The position numbers and the translations under genes are program-made. From contig JAJPIC010000001.1 in assembly GCA_021324915.1 (NCBI GenBank), forward strand, positions 1 through 64,000: a DNA stretch of 64,000 nucleotides. Direction: 5' to 3'. Origin of the DNA: Beijerinckiaceae bacterium. GTDB lineage: Bacteria > Pseudomonadota > Alphaproteobacteria > Rhizobiales > Beijerinckiaceae. Positions 7,635 through 16,116 of this stretch are shown one piece after another (the stretch's first letter is position 1; the number at the start of each line of letters is the position of its first letter). Below the pieces are notes generated by a model. That model ran no database searches. It saw only the letters and a program-made list of their open reading frames with translations, and was not told the DNA's origin.

Positions 7635-8546
7635 CGGCAATTCGTCGAGAAAAAGCACGCCCTGATGAGCGAGCGAGATTTCGCCGGGCTTGGCATGCGT
7701 GCCGCCGCCGACGAGCGCCGCCATCGATGCCGAATGATGCGGCGCTCGAAAGGGCCGCCGGTCGGTCAGCGCGCCGCCTGCCAATTGGCCGGCGACGGAA
7801 TGAATGAGCGAGATTTCGAGCAATTCGCGCGGGGTAAGCGGCGGCAGAATCGAGGGCAGGCGCGACGCGAGCATGGATTTGCCGGCGCCGGGCGGCCCGT
7901 TCATCAAGAGATTATGGCCGCCGGCCGCGGCGATCTCGAGCGCCCGCTTGGCGCTCTCCTGGCCTTTGATGTCGCGCAAATCGGGTTGCGGACCGGTCTG
8001 AGCGCGCATGGCAGGGGTGGGCCGTCCCAGAACCTGCGTGCCTTTGAAGTGATTGGCGAGTTGGATGAGCGAGCCTGGCGCCAGCACATCCATATCCTGC
8101 GAGGCCCAGGCCGCTTCCCCGCCGCTCTCGCGCGGACAGATGAGGCCGTGGCCTCGGGCATTGGCGGCGATTGCCGCGGGCAGAACGCCGGCGACCGGCG
8201 TGATCGTGCCGTCGAGCGCCAGTTCGCCCAGAATTGTGTAAGCGCTCAGCGCATCCGCCGGGATCGCGCCGATCGCAGCCATGACCGCGATCGCGATCGG
8301 CAAATCATAATGGCTGCCTTCTTTCGGCAGGTCGGCCGGTGCGAGATTGACGGTGATGCGCTTGGCGGGCAGGGCGAGACCCGCGGCATTGAGCGCGGCG
8401 CGCACTCTCTCGCGCGATTCGCCCACCGCCTTGTCGCCGAGTCCGACCACGGTGAAAACCACGCTGCCGTTCGAAATCTGCACCTGGACATCGACGGGCC
8501 GGGCCTCGATCCCCTCAAAAGCCACAGTTGCAACCCTGACTACCAT
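7627..8546 (-). pseudogene. comM: comM (YifB, Mg-chelatase-like ATPase), 5' fragment
   Basis: This fragment encodes the N-terminal ~307 residues: a Lon-protease-like (ChlI) domain from MVVRVATVAFEGIEARPVDV, then the AAA+ core with Walker A (NGPPGAGKSMLASRLP) and Walker B (GVLFLDELPEF). The reading then enters the transposon and stops at once (HGIM). The start at 8546 follows GGAGGG; a longer frame to 8612 lacks a better site. The insertion falls immediately behind Walker B, so neither half can form a complete ATPase. This should reduce transformation efficiency if the strain is naturally competent. The fragment itself shows no other damage. Confidence 0.93.
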
Positions 8547-8721
8547 CCGGTCCCTCCGCGCGGCTGCGACCCAACGAAGCTTAAGCGCGGAGATCACCGA
8601 AAGCAAGAACAATTAGGGAACGAAGCTGCGGCAAACGGATCTCGTGGGGGTAGGGCACCGGCTCGGCTTGCGGTGGAGCGCCTCTTCGGCCAAGTGTGGG
8701 ACTTAACACGAAGGTTATCTT

Positions 8722-10011
8722 ATGCTTGCCGCCCGCCCTCTTCTCGGTGATCCGGCTACGGAAGCGGCGCGGTTTCTTTGCCGGCTGGCCCTCATCATTC
8801 TGATGATCATCGCGCCTGCCGCCGAACTCTTTTCGCGCGGCGCGCTATACGTCCTGATGCCCGTCGGCGCCACCATCTTGATCATATCGGGCGCGCTGGC
8901 GAATGGTCTCGACGTTCGCCGTGTCGGCGAGGCATTTCTGACGCCGATCGGTCTATCGGCGCTGTTCCTCCTCTTTTGGTCCGGCCTGTCGCTCGCCTGG
9001 ACGCCGTTCCCGGCCGAAGCGGGCGAGCGATTCGCTCGTGCGCTCGGGACCTGCACGATCGTTTTCCTCGCCATCGCCTTTTTGCCGGAGCGCACGAGGC
9101 CGGGCAATCTCTACCTTTTGCCGATCGGCCTTGCCGTTACCGCGGTTGCGACAGCTACTTTGCTCCTTTTCGCGCCGCCCTTTTTCACGCGGGGACAAGA
9201 TCCCGATTCGACGCTCGCGCAACGCTGTCTCGTTTCGAGCGCAATTCTTCTTTGGCCGGCGCTCGGCGCGCTGGCCTTATGCGAGCGCTGGTTGATGGCC
9301 GGAGCGCTCGCCTTTGTCGTCGCGGCGGCGGCCTTCGCCGATTTCTCGCAAATCGCGCTCATTGCCATTGCAGCGGGAGCCTTCGTCTACGCCGTCGCGG
9401 CAGGTGGGCCGCGGCGCATCGGCGCCGGAGCCGGATTTCTCTTCGCGTTTCTGGTGCTGCTGGCTCCCTTTCTCGCGCTCCTCGGCTATATGCTCGCCGA
9501 TCTTTTGCAATTGCCGCACAGCGGCTCGGCGACGGCTTTCACCGAGAGTTTGATCGCCGACTGGCCCCGGCTCATCACCGGCCATGGTCTCGGGCTGGCA
9601 GGCCGTGCCATCGATCTCGGCCTCCTGCCGGCCGATACGCCGCGCAGCATTCTCTTCACGATCTGGTATGAGCTGGGCCTTCTCGGCGCGGTCGCTTTCG
9701 CGCTTCTTGGCTATTGCGTCTTCACCGCGGCCGGCCGCGCGGCCCCCTATATTGCGCCCCCATTCCTGGCTGGGCTCGCCGCCGGGCTCGTCATCGCCAT
9801 TTTGGGCGCCGAGACGACGCAGCTCTGGTGGATGACGCTCGACGGCGTCGGCGCCATCGCCTTCGCGCTTCTCTTCAAGGCGCACCCGCACACGCGCCGG
9901 CCTCCTGCACCGATGATGGAGCCGGAGCAAATCGATGAAGTGGACGCGGATTGGAGCGAAGAAGAGCCGGAAAGCGGGCCTGAGCCAAACGCTTCAAGCG
10001 GGCCCGCCTAG
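8722..10011 (+). CDS. O-antigen ligase-like polytopic membrane protein
   Basis: A 429-residue protein, almost entirely hydrophobic, with about ten predicted membrane helices. A central extramembrane segment carries ITGHGLGLAGRAIDLGLL, resembling the conserved G-x-G motif region of Wzy/WaaL-type O-antigen ligases and polymerases. The C-terminus is an acidic tail (SEEEPESGPEPNASS). Proteins of this class join or polymerise lipid-linked saccharides at the periplasmic face. No other polysaccharide genes adjoin it, so its substrate is unknown. The gene starts 175 bp from comM and is divergent from it. Family assignment is moderate because this superfamily is weakly conserved. Confidence 0.7.
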   Translation: MLAARPLLGDPATEAARFLCRLALIILMIIAPAAELFSRGALYVLMPVGATILIISGALANGLDVRRVGEAFLTPIGLSALFLLFWSGLSLAWTPFPAEAGERFARALGTCTIVFLAIAFLPERTRPGNLYLLPIGLAVTAVATATLLLFAPPFFTRGQDPDSTLAQRCLVSSAILLWPALGALALCERWLMAGALAFVVAAAAFADFSQIALIAIAAGAFVYAVAAGGPRRIGAGAGFLFAFLVLLAPFLALLGYMLADLLQLPHSGSATAFTESLIADWPRLITGHGLGLAGRAIDLGLLPADTPRSILFTIWYELGLLGAVAFALLGYCVFTAAGRAAPYIAPPFLAGLAAGLVIAILGAETTQLWWMTLDGVGAIAFALLFKAHPHTRRPPAPMMEPEQIDEVDADWSEEEPESGPEPNASSGPA

Positions 10012-10031
10012 GTCTTTCCCAGCCTTGAGGC

Positions 10032-10421
10032 TCAGACCGGCACGCCTTCGCCGTTGAGAACCGGATTTTGCGCGAGCGCCTCTGCTTCCGCGTCGGTAAA
10101 GAGCCGGCTACGGATCATGAAGCGCACGCCCTCCGGCGCCTCGAGGGAAAAGCCAGAACCGCGGCCGGGCACGACATCGATCGTCAGGTGCGTGTGTTTC
10201 CAATATTCGAATTGCGACGCGCTCATATAGAAGGGCGCGCCGCCGATCTCGCCGAGCTTCACGTCGCTTTGTCCGATGCGAAATTCGCCGCGCGGATAGC
10301 ACATGGGCGAGGAGCCGTCGCAACAGCCGCCCGATTGGTGAAACATCACCGGCCCATGCATCGCTTCGAGCTTGGCAATCAGTTCGAGCGCCTTTTCCGT
10401 CGCATCGACACGGGTAATCAT
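10032..10421 (-). CDS. DUF779 domain protein, partner of aldehyde dehydrogenase
   Basis: A 129-residue protein, full length for DUF779, with the family's cysteine motif (HQSGGCCDGSSPMC) and the segment FYMSASQFEYWKHTHLTIDV. The start at 10421 has an ideal GGAGGT six bases upstream. DUF779 genes very often follow aldehyde dehydrogenase genes, as here, and are thought to help or protect the enzyme; the biochemical role is not established. The cysteine pair suggests metal or redox chemistry (inference). It lies 65 bp downstream of the dehydrogenase, with a strong stem-loop between them. Confidence 0.92.
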   Translation of the reverse strand: MITRVDATEKALELIAKLEAMHGPVMFHQSGGCCDGSSPMCYPRGEFRIGQSDVKLGEIGGAPFYMSASQFEYWKHTHLTIDVVPGRGSGFSLEAPEGVRFMIRSRLFTDAEAEALAQNPVLNGEGVPV

Positions 10422-10435
10422 AGGACCTCCGAATA

Positions 10436-10460
10436 AGAGCGGCCGCAAGCCGGCCGCTCT
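10436..10460. promoter_or_regulatory. Perfect 9-bp stem-loop between aldehyde dehydrogenase and DUF779 genes
   Basis: AGAGCGGCC and GGCCGCTCT form a perfect 9-bp stem with a 7-nt loop. It has no U-run on the transcript strand. It may be an RNA-stability or attenuation element setting the ratio of the two products. Confidence 0.5.
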
Positions 10461-10486
10461 CATTTCATCGCGCTTTGAGCACGTGC

Positions 10487-12007
10487 TCAGAAGAAGCCCA
10501 AAGCCTTCGGGCTGTAGCTCACGAGCAAGTTCTTCGTCTGCTGATAATGGTCGAGCATCATCTTATGCGTCTCGCGTCCGATGCCGGATTGCTTATAGCC
10601 GCCGAACGCCGCATGCGAGGGATAAAGATGGTAGCAATTGGTCCACACGCGTCCGGCCTGGATGCCGCGGCCCATGCGATAGGCGCGGTTGATGTCGCGC
10701 GTCCACACGCCGGCGCCGAGACCGTAAAGCGTGTCATTGGCAATGGAGAGCGCTTCCTCTTCGGTTTCGAACGTGGTGACCGAGACGACCGGTCCGAAGA
10801 TCTCCTCCTGGAAGACGCGCATCTTGTTATTGCCTTCGAGGATCGTCGGCTTGATGTAATAGCCCTCCGATAATTCGCCTTCGAGCCTGTTGCGCTCGCC
10901 GCCGGTCAAGACTTTGGCGCCTTCTTTTTTGCCGATGTCGATATAAGAGAGGATTTTCTCCATCTGGTCGTTCGAGGCCTGCGCCCCGATCATCGTCTCC
11001 GGATCGAGCGGATGGCCCTGCTTGATCTTGCGTGTGCGTTCAATCGCCCGTTCCATGAAACGGTCGTAGATCGACTTCTGCACCAGCGCCCGGCTGGGGC
11101 ACGTGCAGACTTCGCCCTGGTTCAAGGCGAACATCGCGAAGCCCTCGAGCGCCTTGTCGAAGAAATCGTCGTCCTCGGCCATCACGTCGGCGAAGAAGAC
11201 GTTCGGCGATTTGCCGCCGAGCTCGAGCGTCACGGGAATGATGTTCTCGGACGCATATTGCATGATGAGCCGGCCGGTCGTGGTCTCGCCGGTGAAGGCG
11301 ACTTTCGCCACGCGCTTGTTCTGGGCGAGCGGCTTGCCGGCTTCGACGCCGAATCCATTGACGATATTGAGCACGCCGGGGGGCAGAATATCGGAGATCA
11401 TGTCGGCGAAAACCATGATGCCCATCGGCGTCTGCTCGGCCGGCTTCAGCACGACGCAATTGCCGGCAGCGAGCGCCGGCGCGAGTTTCCACGCCGCCAT
11501 GAGCAGCGGGAAATTCCACGGAATGATCTGCGCGACGACGCCGAGCGGCTCGTGGAAATGATAGGCGATCGTCTGGTGATCGATTTCGGAGAGGCTGCCT
11601 TCCTGCGCTATGATGCAGCCGGCGAAATAGCGGAAATGATCGACGACGAGCGGCAGGTCGGCGGCGGTCGTCTCGCGGATGGGCTTGCCGTTATCGACCG
11701 TCTCGGCGAGCGCCAGAAGGCTCAGCTTGCTTTCGACCCGGTCGGCGATCTTGTTCAGCAATTTGGCACGTTCGGCGCCGGAAGTTTTGGCCCAAGCCGG
11801 ACGGGCAGCGTGCGCCGCGTCAAGCGCCAATTCGACGTCTTCCGCGGTCGAGCGCGCGACCTGGCATACTGGCTTGCCGGTAATCGGGCTTACATTGTCG
11901 AAATATTGGCCTTTGACGGGGGCGACCCATTTGCCGCCGATGAAATTATCGTAGCGCTCGCGCAGCGCCACTTGTTGCTTCAACTCTGCAAGGCTTTTTG
12001 CAAGCAT
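10487..12007 (-). CDS. NAD-dependent aldehyde dehydrogenase, AldB/ExaC type
   Basis: A 506-residue enzyme of the aldehyde dehydrogenase superfamily, closest in motifs to the AldB/ExaC (acetaldehyde and short-chain aldehyde) group. It has [16 protein letters not shown], the NAD-site AFTGETTTG, the general-base Glu (near 262, [10 protein letters not shown]) and the nucleophile Cys (near 301, [11 protein letters not shown]). The C-terminal [15 protein letters not shown] motif is also present. It converts aldehydes to acids in the cytoplasm. The ATG at 12007 is preceded by GGGAGG. The gene is divergent from a GAF/Fis regulator of the AcoR type, a common pairing for alcohol/aldehyde regulons, and is followed by DUF779. 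Confidence 0.93.
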   Translation of the reverse strand: MLAKSLAELKQQVALRERYDNFIGGKWVAPVKGQYFDNVSPITGKPVCQVARSTAEDVELALDAAHAARPAWAKTSGAERAKLLNKIADRVESKLSLLALAETVDNGKPIRETTAADLPLVVDHFRYFAGCIIAQEGSLSEIDHQTIAYHFHEPLGVVAQIIPWNFPLLMAAWKLAPALAAGNCVVLKPAEQTPMGIMVFADMISDILPPGVLNIVNGFGVEAGKPLAQNKRVAKVAFTGETTTGRLIMQYASENIIPVTLELGGKSPNVFFADVMAEDDDFFDKALEGFAMFALNQGEVCTCPSRALVQKSIYDRFMERAIERTRKIKQGHPLDPETMIGAQASNDQMEKILSYIDIGKKEGAKVLTGGERNRLEGELSEGYYIKPTILEGNNKMRVFQEEIFGPVVSVTTFETEEEALSIANDTLYGLGAGVWTRDINRAYRMGRGIQAGRVWTNCYHLYPSHAAFGGYKQSGIGRETHKMMLDHYQQTKNLLVSYSPKALGFF

Positions 12008-12205
12008 GATCGTCCTCCCGGGGGTTCGGGCGTTGTTCCGGCCGAGGAGGATCGCAGACTGGAGAACGGAAGTTCTCGAAAGCGGCAGAGCCGATCTGCA
12101 ATCACCCAAGGCCCGCCAATTCGCTCATAAAGAGCATTGTGGTTGCAGCTTAGTCAGTCCCGTGGAACCATGTCAACGCGCCGCCGCAGGAGAGGGGCTG
12201 ACCCT

Positions 12206-12223
12206 TGTCGCAGTTTTGCGACA
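12206..12223. promoter_or_regulatory. Perfect palindrome, candidate operator of the AcoR-like regulator
   Basis: TGTCGCA-GTTT-TGCGACA, a 7-bp perfect inverted repeat, sits in the 279-bp divergent region, about 200 bp upstream of the dehydrogenase start and about 64 bp upstream of the chosen regulator start. TGTCGC-type dyads are known upstream of genes controlled by AcoR-type regulators, so this is the best candidate binding site. The assignment is inference. Confidence 0.55.
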
Positions 12224-12286
12224 GGTCAATGTGCCAATCGGCCAAGCCGATAAGTGTGCAGCAACAGCCGGGTTCAGGGTAATTGC

Positions 12287-13255
12287 GTGAAACACGCCGA
12301 CTCCATATTCGCCATCGCGCAAGATCCGATGTCCTCATCGCGGTCTTTGCTATACGCGTCCTGGGTGCGCTCGCTGAACCGGTACGGATTGGATCCCGGT
12401 GAGCGAGGGCGCCCCCGTAGCCTGAGCGCGACGGAACTGCGGCAGGCACAGGAGCGAACCGGCAAGCTTCTGCACGTTGCCCAATCGGGTCTCGACGGGC
12501 TGTTTCAGGCGGTCGGCGGCGCGGGCTGTTGTGTCCTGTTTACCGACGGCCAGGGCATTCCGGTCGATCGACGCGGCCATTGCGCCGATGATGCGACGTT
12601 TTTCGACTGGGGCTTATGGACCGGAACGGATTGGAGCGAGCGAAGCGAGGGGACGAACGGAATCGGAACTTGCCTTGCCGAAAAGCGCGCCCTCACGATC
12701 CATCGCGACCAGCATTTTCATACGCGCAACACTGGGCTGAGCTGCACCGTAGCGCCGATCTACGATCATCTCGGGCGGTTGGCGGCGGCCTTGGACGTCT
12801 CCTCCTGCCGCTCGGATCTGGCGGAGCCTTTCCTCCCGCTGATCGCAGCAGCCGTGGCGGACGCGGCACGCAAAATCGAGATGCGCTATTTCCGCGAAGC
12901 CTTTACCGGCGCGCGCATCATCCTGGCACCGGAAACCGATTTGGCCGCCGCTGCCCTGCTCGCCGTCAACAGCGACGACGTGGTCATAGGCGCCACACGG
13001 AACGCTCGAGCGGCTCTGCAGCTCAAAGATGAGAACATGGGCAGGCTTTCGGCTGCCGATCTCCTCAAATCGCGCGCGTTCGAGCCGAAAGAGGCGCTCG
13101 AGAGAGCCGAGCGCCGGGTTCTCAATTGGGCACTGGCTCAATCGCACAACAACGTCGCGCGGGCAGCGCGATTGCTCGGCGTGAGCCGGGCGACCATGCA
13201 TAGGAAGATTGCCAAAATGCGCTCGGGCGCCGCGAGCGCCGACGTTGTCGATTAG
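12287..13255 (+). CDS. AcoR-like GAF/Fis regulator lacking the sigma-54 AAA+ domain
   Basis: A 322-residue protein. The N-terminus has the AcoR signature (LLYASWVRSLNRYGLDP), then a GAF domain (about 60-210; DWGLWTGTDWSERSEGTNGIG, CTVAPIYDHLGRLAAALDVS). The C-terminus is a Fis-type helix-turn-helix (NVARAARLLGVSRATMHRKI). The AAA+ sigma-54-activating domain of true AcoR proteins, including GAFTGA and Walker motifs, is absent. It therefore cannot act as a normal enhancer-binding protein. It probably controls the divergent aldehyde dehydrogenase. The start is uncertain: a GTG at 12287 follows AGGG at good spacing and is preferred; GTG 12254 and ATG 12362 are alternatives. Confidence 0.85.
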   Translation: MKHADSIFAIAQDPMSSSRSLLYASWVRSLNRYGLDPGERGRPRSLSATELRQAQERTGKLLHVAQSGLDGLFQAVGGAGCCVLFTDGQGIPVDRRGHCADDATFFDWGLWTGTDWSERSEGTNGIGTCLAEKRALTIHRDQHFHTRNTGLSCTVAPIYDHLGRLAAALDVSSCRSDLAEPFLPLIAAAVADAARKIEMRYFREAFTGARIILAPETDLAAAALLAVNSDDVVIGATRNARAALQLKDENMGRLSAADLLKSRAFEPKEALERAERRVLNWALAQSHNNVARAARLLGVSRATMHRKIAKMRSGAASADVVD

Positions 13256-13472
13256 ACCCATTCCAATATAGACGGAAAGAGATGTCAGGCCGCGCTTTTG
13301 CCGGGCCCAAGCGGAATAGAATCCGTCCGAAGGTCTTCTTTATATTCATTTCAAACTACAGACGCTTGAAGCAGCTAGTTTTGAACTCATATAAAGTTCG
13401 CGGATACTCTTGCAGCACTTCGCTTCCCATTTTAGAACCGCGCGCAAACCTTGGCTGCTATTGCGAACTGAG

Positions 13473-13778
13473 ATGATCGTCTGTTCCTGCAACGCGATTT
13501 CCGACGCGAAAATCAAAGATTCGGTCCAGAGCGAAAAATCGCCGCGTACACCCGGTGCCGTTTATCGATGCCTCGGCTGCAGCCCGAATTGCGGCCGCTG
13601 CTATGCCATGGTGCAGAAGATCATCGCCGAAGCGCTGGGCGAGACCGACCAATCGGCGCTGAAGGGTGCCGATCGCCTTGCCCGCTTCAAGGAAGAATGG
13701 GCCGGGCTGCACGAGCAAGGCGCTTGCGCGGCAGGCTGCCAATCTTGTCCCGCGCGCGCGGTGCAGCACGAAGACTAG
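13473..13778 (+). CDS. bfd: Bfd-like (2Fe-2S) ferredoxin with an extra C-terminal cysteine motif
   Basis: A 101-residue protein that begins MIVCSCNAIS and contains CSPNCGRCY, giving the Bfd-type cluster ligands C4, C6, C40 and C43. Bfd passes electrons to bacterioferritin to release stored iron. The usual Bfd is about 60-75 residues; this one has a ~30-residue tail with C85-x3-C89-x2-C92 and an additional C33-x2-C36 pair, unusual for the family. bfr lies 103 bp downstream on the same strand, supporting an iron storage/release unit. The start is the ATG at 13473; the open frame upstream has no Bfd similarity. An iron-responsive operator was looked for upstream but not convincingly found. Confidence 0.88.
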   Translation: MIVCSCNAISDAKIKDSVQSEKSPRTPGAVYRCLGCSPNCGRCYAMVQKIIAEALGETDQSALKGADRLARFKEEWAGLHEQGACAAGCQSCPARAVQHED

Positions 13779-13881
13779 GTCTCATTCATCAATCGGCGTG
13801 TTGCGCGATTCGGCGCTGCCGCCATAGGTTGCGTGCCTGCCCGAACATGAAGCATTCGGCATGCCTCAAAGGAGCGATTGA

Positions 13882-14361
13882 ATGAGAGGGGACGAGAGGG
13901 TCATCGAATATCTGAACCGCGGTCTCAGGAGCGAATTGACCGCCATCAATCAATATTGGCTGCATTATCGCATCTTCGACAATTGGGGCTACAAGGAGCT
14001 CGCCAAGAAATGGCGGGCGGAATCGATCGAGGAGATGCATCACGCCGATCGTTTCGTCGATCGTATCCTGTTTCTCGAAGGTCTACCCAACATGCAATCG
14101 CTCGATCCTTTGCGGATCGGCCAGACGGTCGAGGAAATCCTCGCGGCCGATCTCGCCGCCGAGCGCGATGCGCATCGCCTCTATACGGAAGCCGCCGATT
14201 ATTGTTTTTCGATCCGCGATTATGTGTCGAAAGAACTCTTCGACGACTTGCTGAAGGACGAGGAGGGGCACATCGATTTCCTCGAGACCCAGCAGGAACT
14301 GGTGCGCCAGTTGGGCGTCAATCTTTACGCCCAAAAGCACGTCGGGGGTCTCGAGGATTAG
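13882..14361 (+). CDS. bfr: Bacterioferritin
   Basis: A 159-residue protein, full length for bacterioferritin (24-mer iron-storage cage with haem at subunit interfaces). Ferroxidase ligands are present: Glu in [14 protein letters not shown], Glu and His in IEEMHHADR, Glu in [10 protein letters not shown], and Glu/His in [11 protein letters not shown]. The haem-ligand Met is retained in EEMHH. The ATG at 13882 is preceded by GGAGCGA. It follows the Bfd-like ferredoxin gene, the usual physiological partner. No unusual features were seen. Confidence 0.95.
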   Translation: MRGDERVIEYLNRGLRSELTAINQYWLHYRIFDNWGYKELAKKWRAESIEEMHHADRFVDRILFLEGLPNMQSLDPLRIGQTVEEILAADLAAERDAHRLYTEAADYCFSIRDYVSKELFDDLLKDEEGHIDFLETQQELVRQLGVNLYAQKHVGGLED

Positions 14362-14391
14362 CCAGAAGCGCGGGCTTTCGCCAGGCGCGCC

Positions 14392-15036
14392 CTATTTCCG
14401 CAATCTCTGCTGCGCGCCCGTCGCAACCGGGCCGTGCACGTCCGCCGCCGCATTCGCCCTGACGGTCACGAACGAGGCCATCTTGACAGCGGCTTCTTCC
14501 GCTGCCGGCTTTGCGACCGTCTCGCTGCGCACGAGGACCGAGCGTGGCGAGACCGCAAGTTCGGCGCGCGTCGGCGCGGCCGAAAGCACGCCGGCATAGC
14601 GACGCGCCGACATGGCGGCAGGCGGTTCCGCGCCTGCCGAGGCGTGCATTCCCGTCAGACCGGGAGGCACGCTGGCCGCGTCGGGCGCGCGACGCATCAA
14701 GCCGACCGAGGCTCCGGCCATTCCCGCGTCGGGCGCGCGGCGCATCAGGCCGAGGCTGCCGGCCGATGTGTCGGCGATACGCCGCGCGGTCATCGCGGGA
14801 TGTTGCTCTGAGCTCGATATGCGGATTGCAGACAAACTGGCCTTTGATGCTGCCGCGCGAGGTTCGGCCAATGCGGCGGCCGCGCCGCTCGGCTCGATCT
14901 TGATGCGCGCCTTGGCGCCGCCGGCGAGCGCCTGCATATTTCCCAGCGCGAAGGGCAGGCCGAGAGCAGCGCAAAGTCCGAAGGCGCGAAGCAAAGGGCG
15001 CGCGTGCGCGAATGTAATCCGCAATGAACATGCCAT
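14392..15036 (-). CDS. Secreted hypothetical protein with a duplicated GLMRRAPDA motif
   Basis: A 214-residue protein with an N-terminal signal sequence (about 1-38: positive N-region, LLRAFGLCAALGLPFALG, cleavage near ALA). The mature part is Ala-rich and of low complexity, with a direct internal repeat (GLMRRAPDAGMAGASV, then GLMRRAPDAASVPPG) and further RRA/ARR elements. No known domain is recognised. The start at 15036 has an excellent GAGGAGG. Good initiation and a signal peptide favour a real gene over the frames on the other strand, though low complexity lowers confidence. It is convergent with bfr. Confidence 0.6.
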   Translation of the reverse strand: MACSLRITFAHARPLLRAFGLCAALGLPFALGNMQALAGGAKARIKIEPSGAAAALAEPRAAASKASLSAIRISSSEQHPAMTARRIADTSAGSLGLMRRAPDAGMAGASVGLMRRAPDAASVPPGLTGMHASAGAEPPAAMSARRYAGVLSAAPTRAELAVSPRSVLVRSETVAKPAAEEAAVKMASFVTVRANAAADVHGPVATGAQQRLRK

Positions 15037-15172
15037 CCGGGGCCTCCTCAAGGCGTTTGGCAAATCGATGGATCGGGAATCATCTGAGCGCAACGAAGTT
15101 CAGCCGCAACGGCGGCCTTTTCATGGCTCGGTTACGGCTGTCACCATCAATCCGGCGTGAGGAATTTTGGCT

Positions 15173-15390
15173 CGATCGCGCTGCTCTTGGATCGGTTCGA
15201 TCCAAAAGCATGAACGTGATCGATTCTAGAGATTTAGAGCGGGATTTGCGCGAAAAACCGGCATCCACTTTTTCGCATCCCGCTCGAGATCACGCTGCTT
15301 TTGGACCGGATCGATCCAAAAGCATGAACGTGATCGATTCTAAAAATTTAGAGCGGGATTTGCGCGAAAAGCCTTTGTCGGATCCCGCTC
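15173..15390. repeat. Two tandem family-B repeats with hairpins
   Basis: Two copies with a period of about 114 bp. Each has a GATCGATCC-type dyad and the segment GCATGAACGTGATCGATTCT, followed by a hairpin. Hairpin 1 (15237-15285): outer arms GAGCGGGAT/ATCCCGCTC, 5' bulge TTGC, inner arms GCGAAAAA/TTTTTCGC, loop CCGGCATCCAC. Hairpin 2 (15351-15390) keeps the outer arms but has lost much of the loop. Together with about 135 bp of unremarkable sequence this accounts for the gap from 15037 to 15389. Other copies are at 36341-36444 and 53822-53913. Confidence 0.85.
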
Positions 15391-16043
15391 TAGGGGCCGG
15401 CGGCAGGCGAAGCGAAAAACTGGAAGTTCTGAAAGGCATAGGTCGCCGTTACGCCCGCTCCTGAAGAGCCGGCGATGCCGATCAGGCCGCCGCCATTCGG
15501 CGGTGTGCCGTTGAAGGTGACCAATTCCTTGCCATTGATGCTGACGGTCGCCGTCCCGCCCTTCATATCGACTTCGACCTGGTTGGCGTCGCCCAATCCG
15601 GGCTTGATGACCGTGTCCGATCTCCAAGCGACCGGAGTAAGCCACCTGCCGCTCGATTCCCTCTGCACAGTGAAACCGCCTTGGCCCTTATAGGAGCCGA
15701 CCCAGAGCGCGTAGAGATTGTTGTAATCGACGCCCCAAAAGAGAACGCCGACGGTCGCATTGTCGGGATCGCTCGCCTGCGTGATCAGCGTGCTTACGCA
15801 AATGCTGCCGTCGCCGTAGAAATTCGATTGGCTCAGCACGTAATTGCTGTAGCCGGGATTGGGCTTGATATAAAAGGCGCCGTTCTGCACCGAGAGGATG
15901 GCGCTCGGCGAGCCCCAGCTCGGATCAAAGCTTTTGAACTGATCCTGGTAAGTCGGCGTGCCCGTGCAGGCGGCGAAGGCCGGCGCGGAAAAACATCCCA
16001 TGATCAACGACGAAAATATGATTGCACAATATCGCGCGCGCAT
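15390..16043 (-). CDS. Secreted lectin-like (concanavalin-fold) hypothetical protein
   Basis: A 217-residue protein with a signal peptide (about 1-24, ending APAFA) and a ~190-residue beta-rich domain. The pattern (QDQFKSFDPSWG, ATVGVLFWGVDYNNLYALWV, VEVDMKGGTATVSINGKELV, GGLIGIAGSSG) is that of a LamG/DUF1080-type jelly roll, which usually binds glycans or surfaces. The start at 16043 follows GGAGGA; an earlier ATG at 16070 would spoil the signal peptide. It is downstream of, and co-directional with, the FHA-protease gene (73-bp gap). A joint role outside the inner membrane is possible but unproven. Confidence 0.75.
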   Translation of the reverse strand: MRARYCAIIFSSLIMGCFSAPAFAACTGTPTYQDQFKSFDPSWGSPSAILSVQNGAFYIKPNPGYSNYVLSQSNFYGDGSICVSTLITQASDPDNATVGVLFWGVDYNNLYALWVGSYKGQGGFTVQRESSGRWLTPVAWRSDTVIKPGLGDANQVEVDMKGGTATVSINGKELVTFNGTPPNGGGLIGIAGSSGAGVTATYAFQNFQFFASPAAGP

Positions 16044-16116
16044 TCCATCCTCCCACCATTTTCGCCACACGCATCACCCGGCTCTGCGCCGGACCAGAAG
16101 CATCAGGAATAGCGGT

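Noticed and set aside
12120-12180. Possible sigma-54 promoter (GG-N10-GC) for the aldehyde dehydrogenase
   Set aside because: Only the core GG and GC match; the rest of the consensus is poor, and the adjacent regulator has no AAA+ domain.
13290-13470. Iron-responsive (Irr/RirA-type) operator upstream of bfd
   Set aside because: TTTAGAA- and TTC-like pieces occur, but without the spacing of an ICE or iron box.
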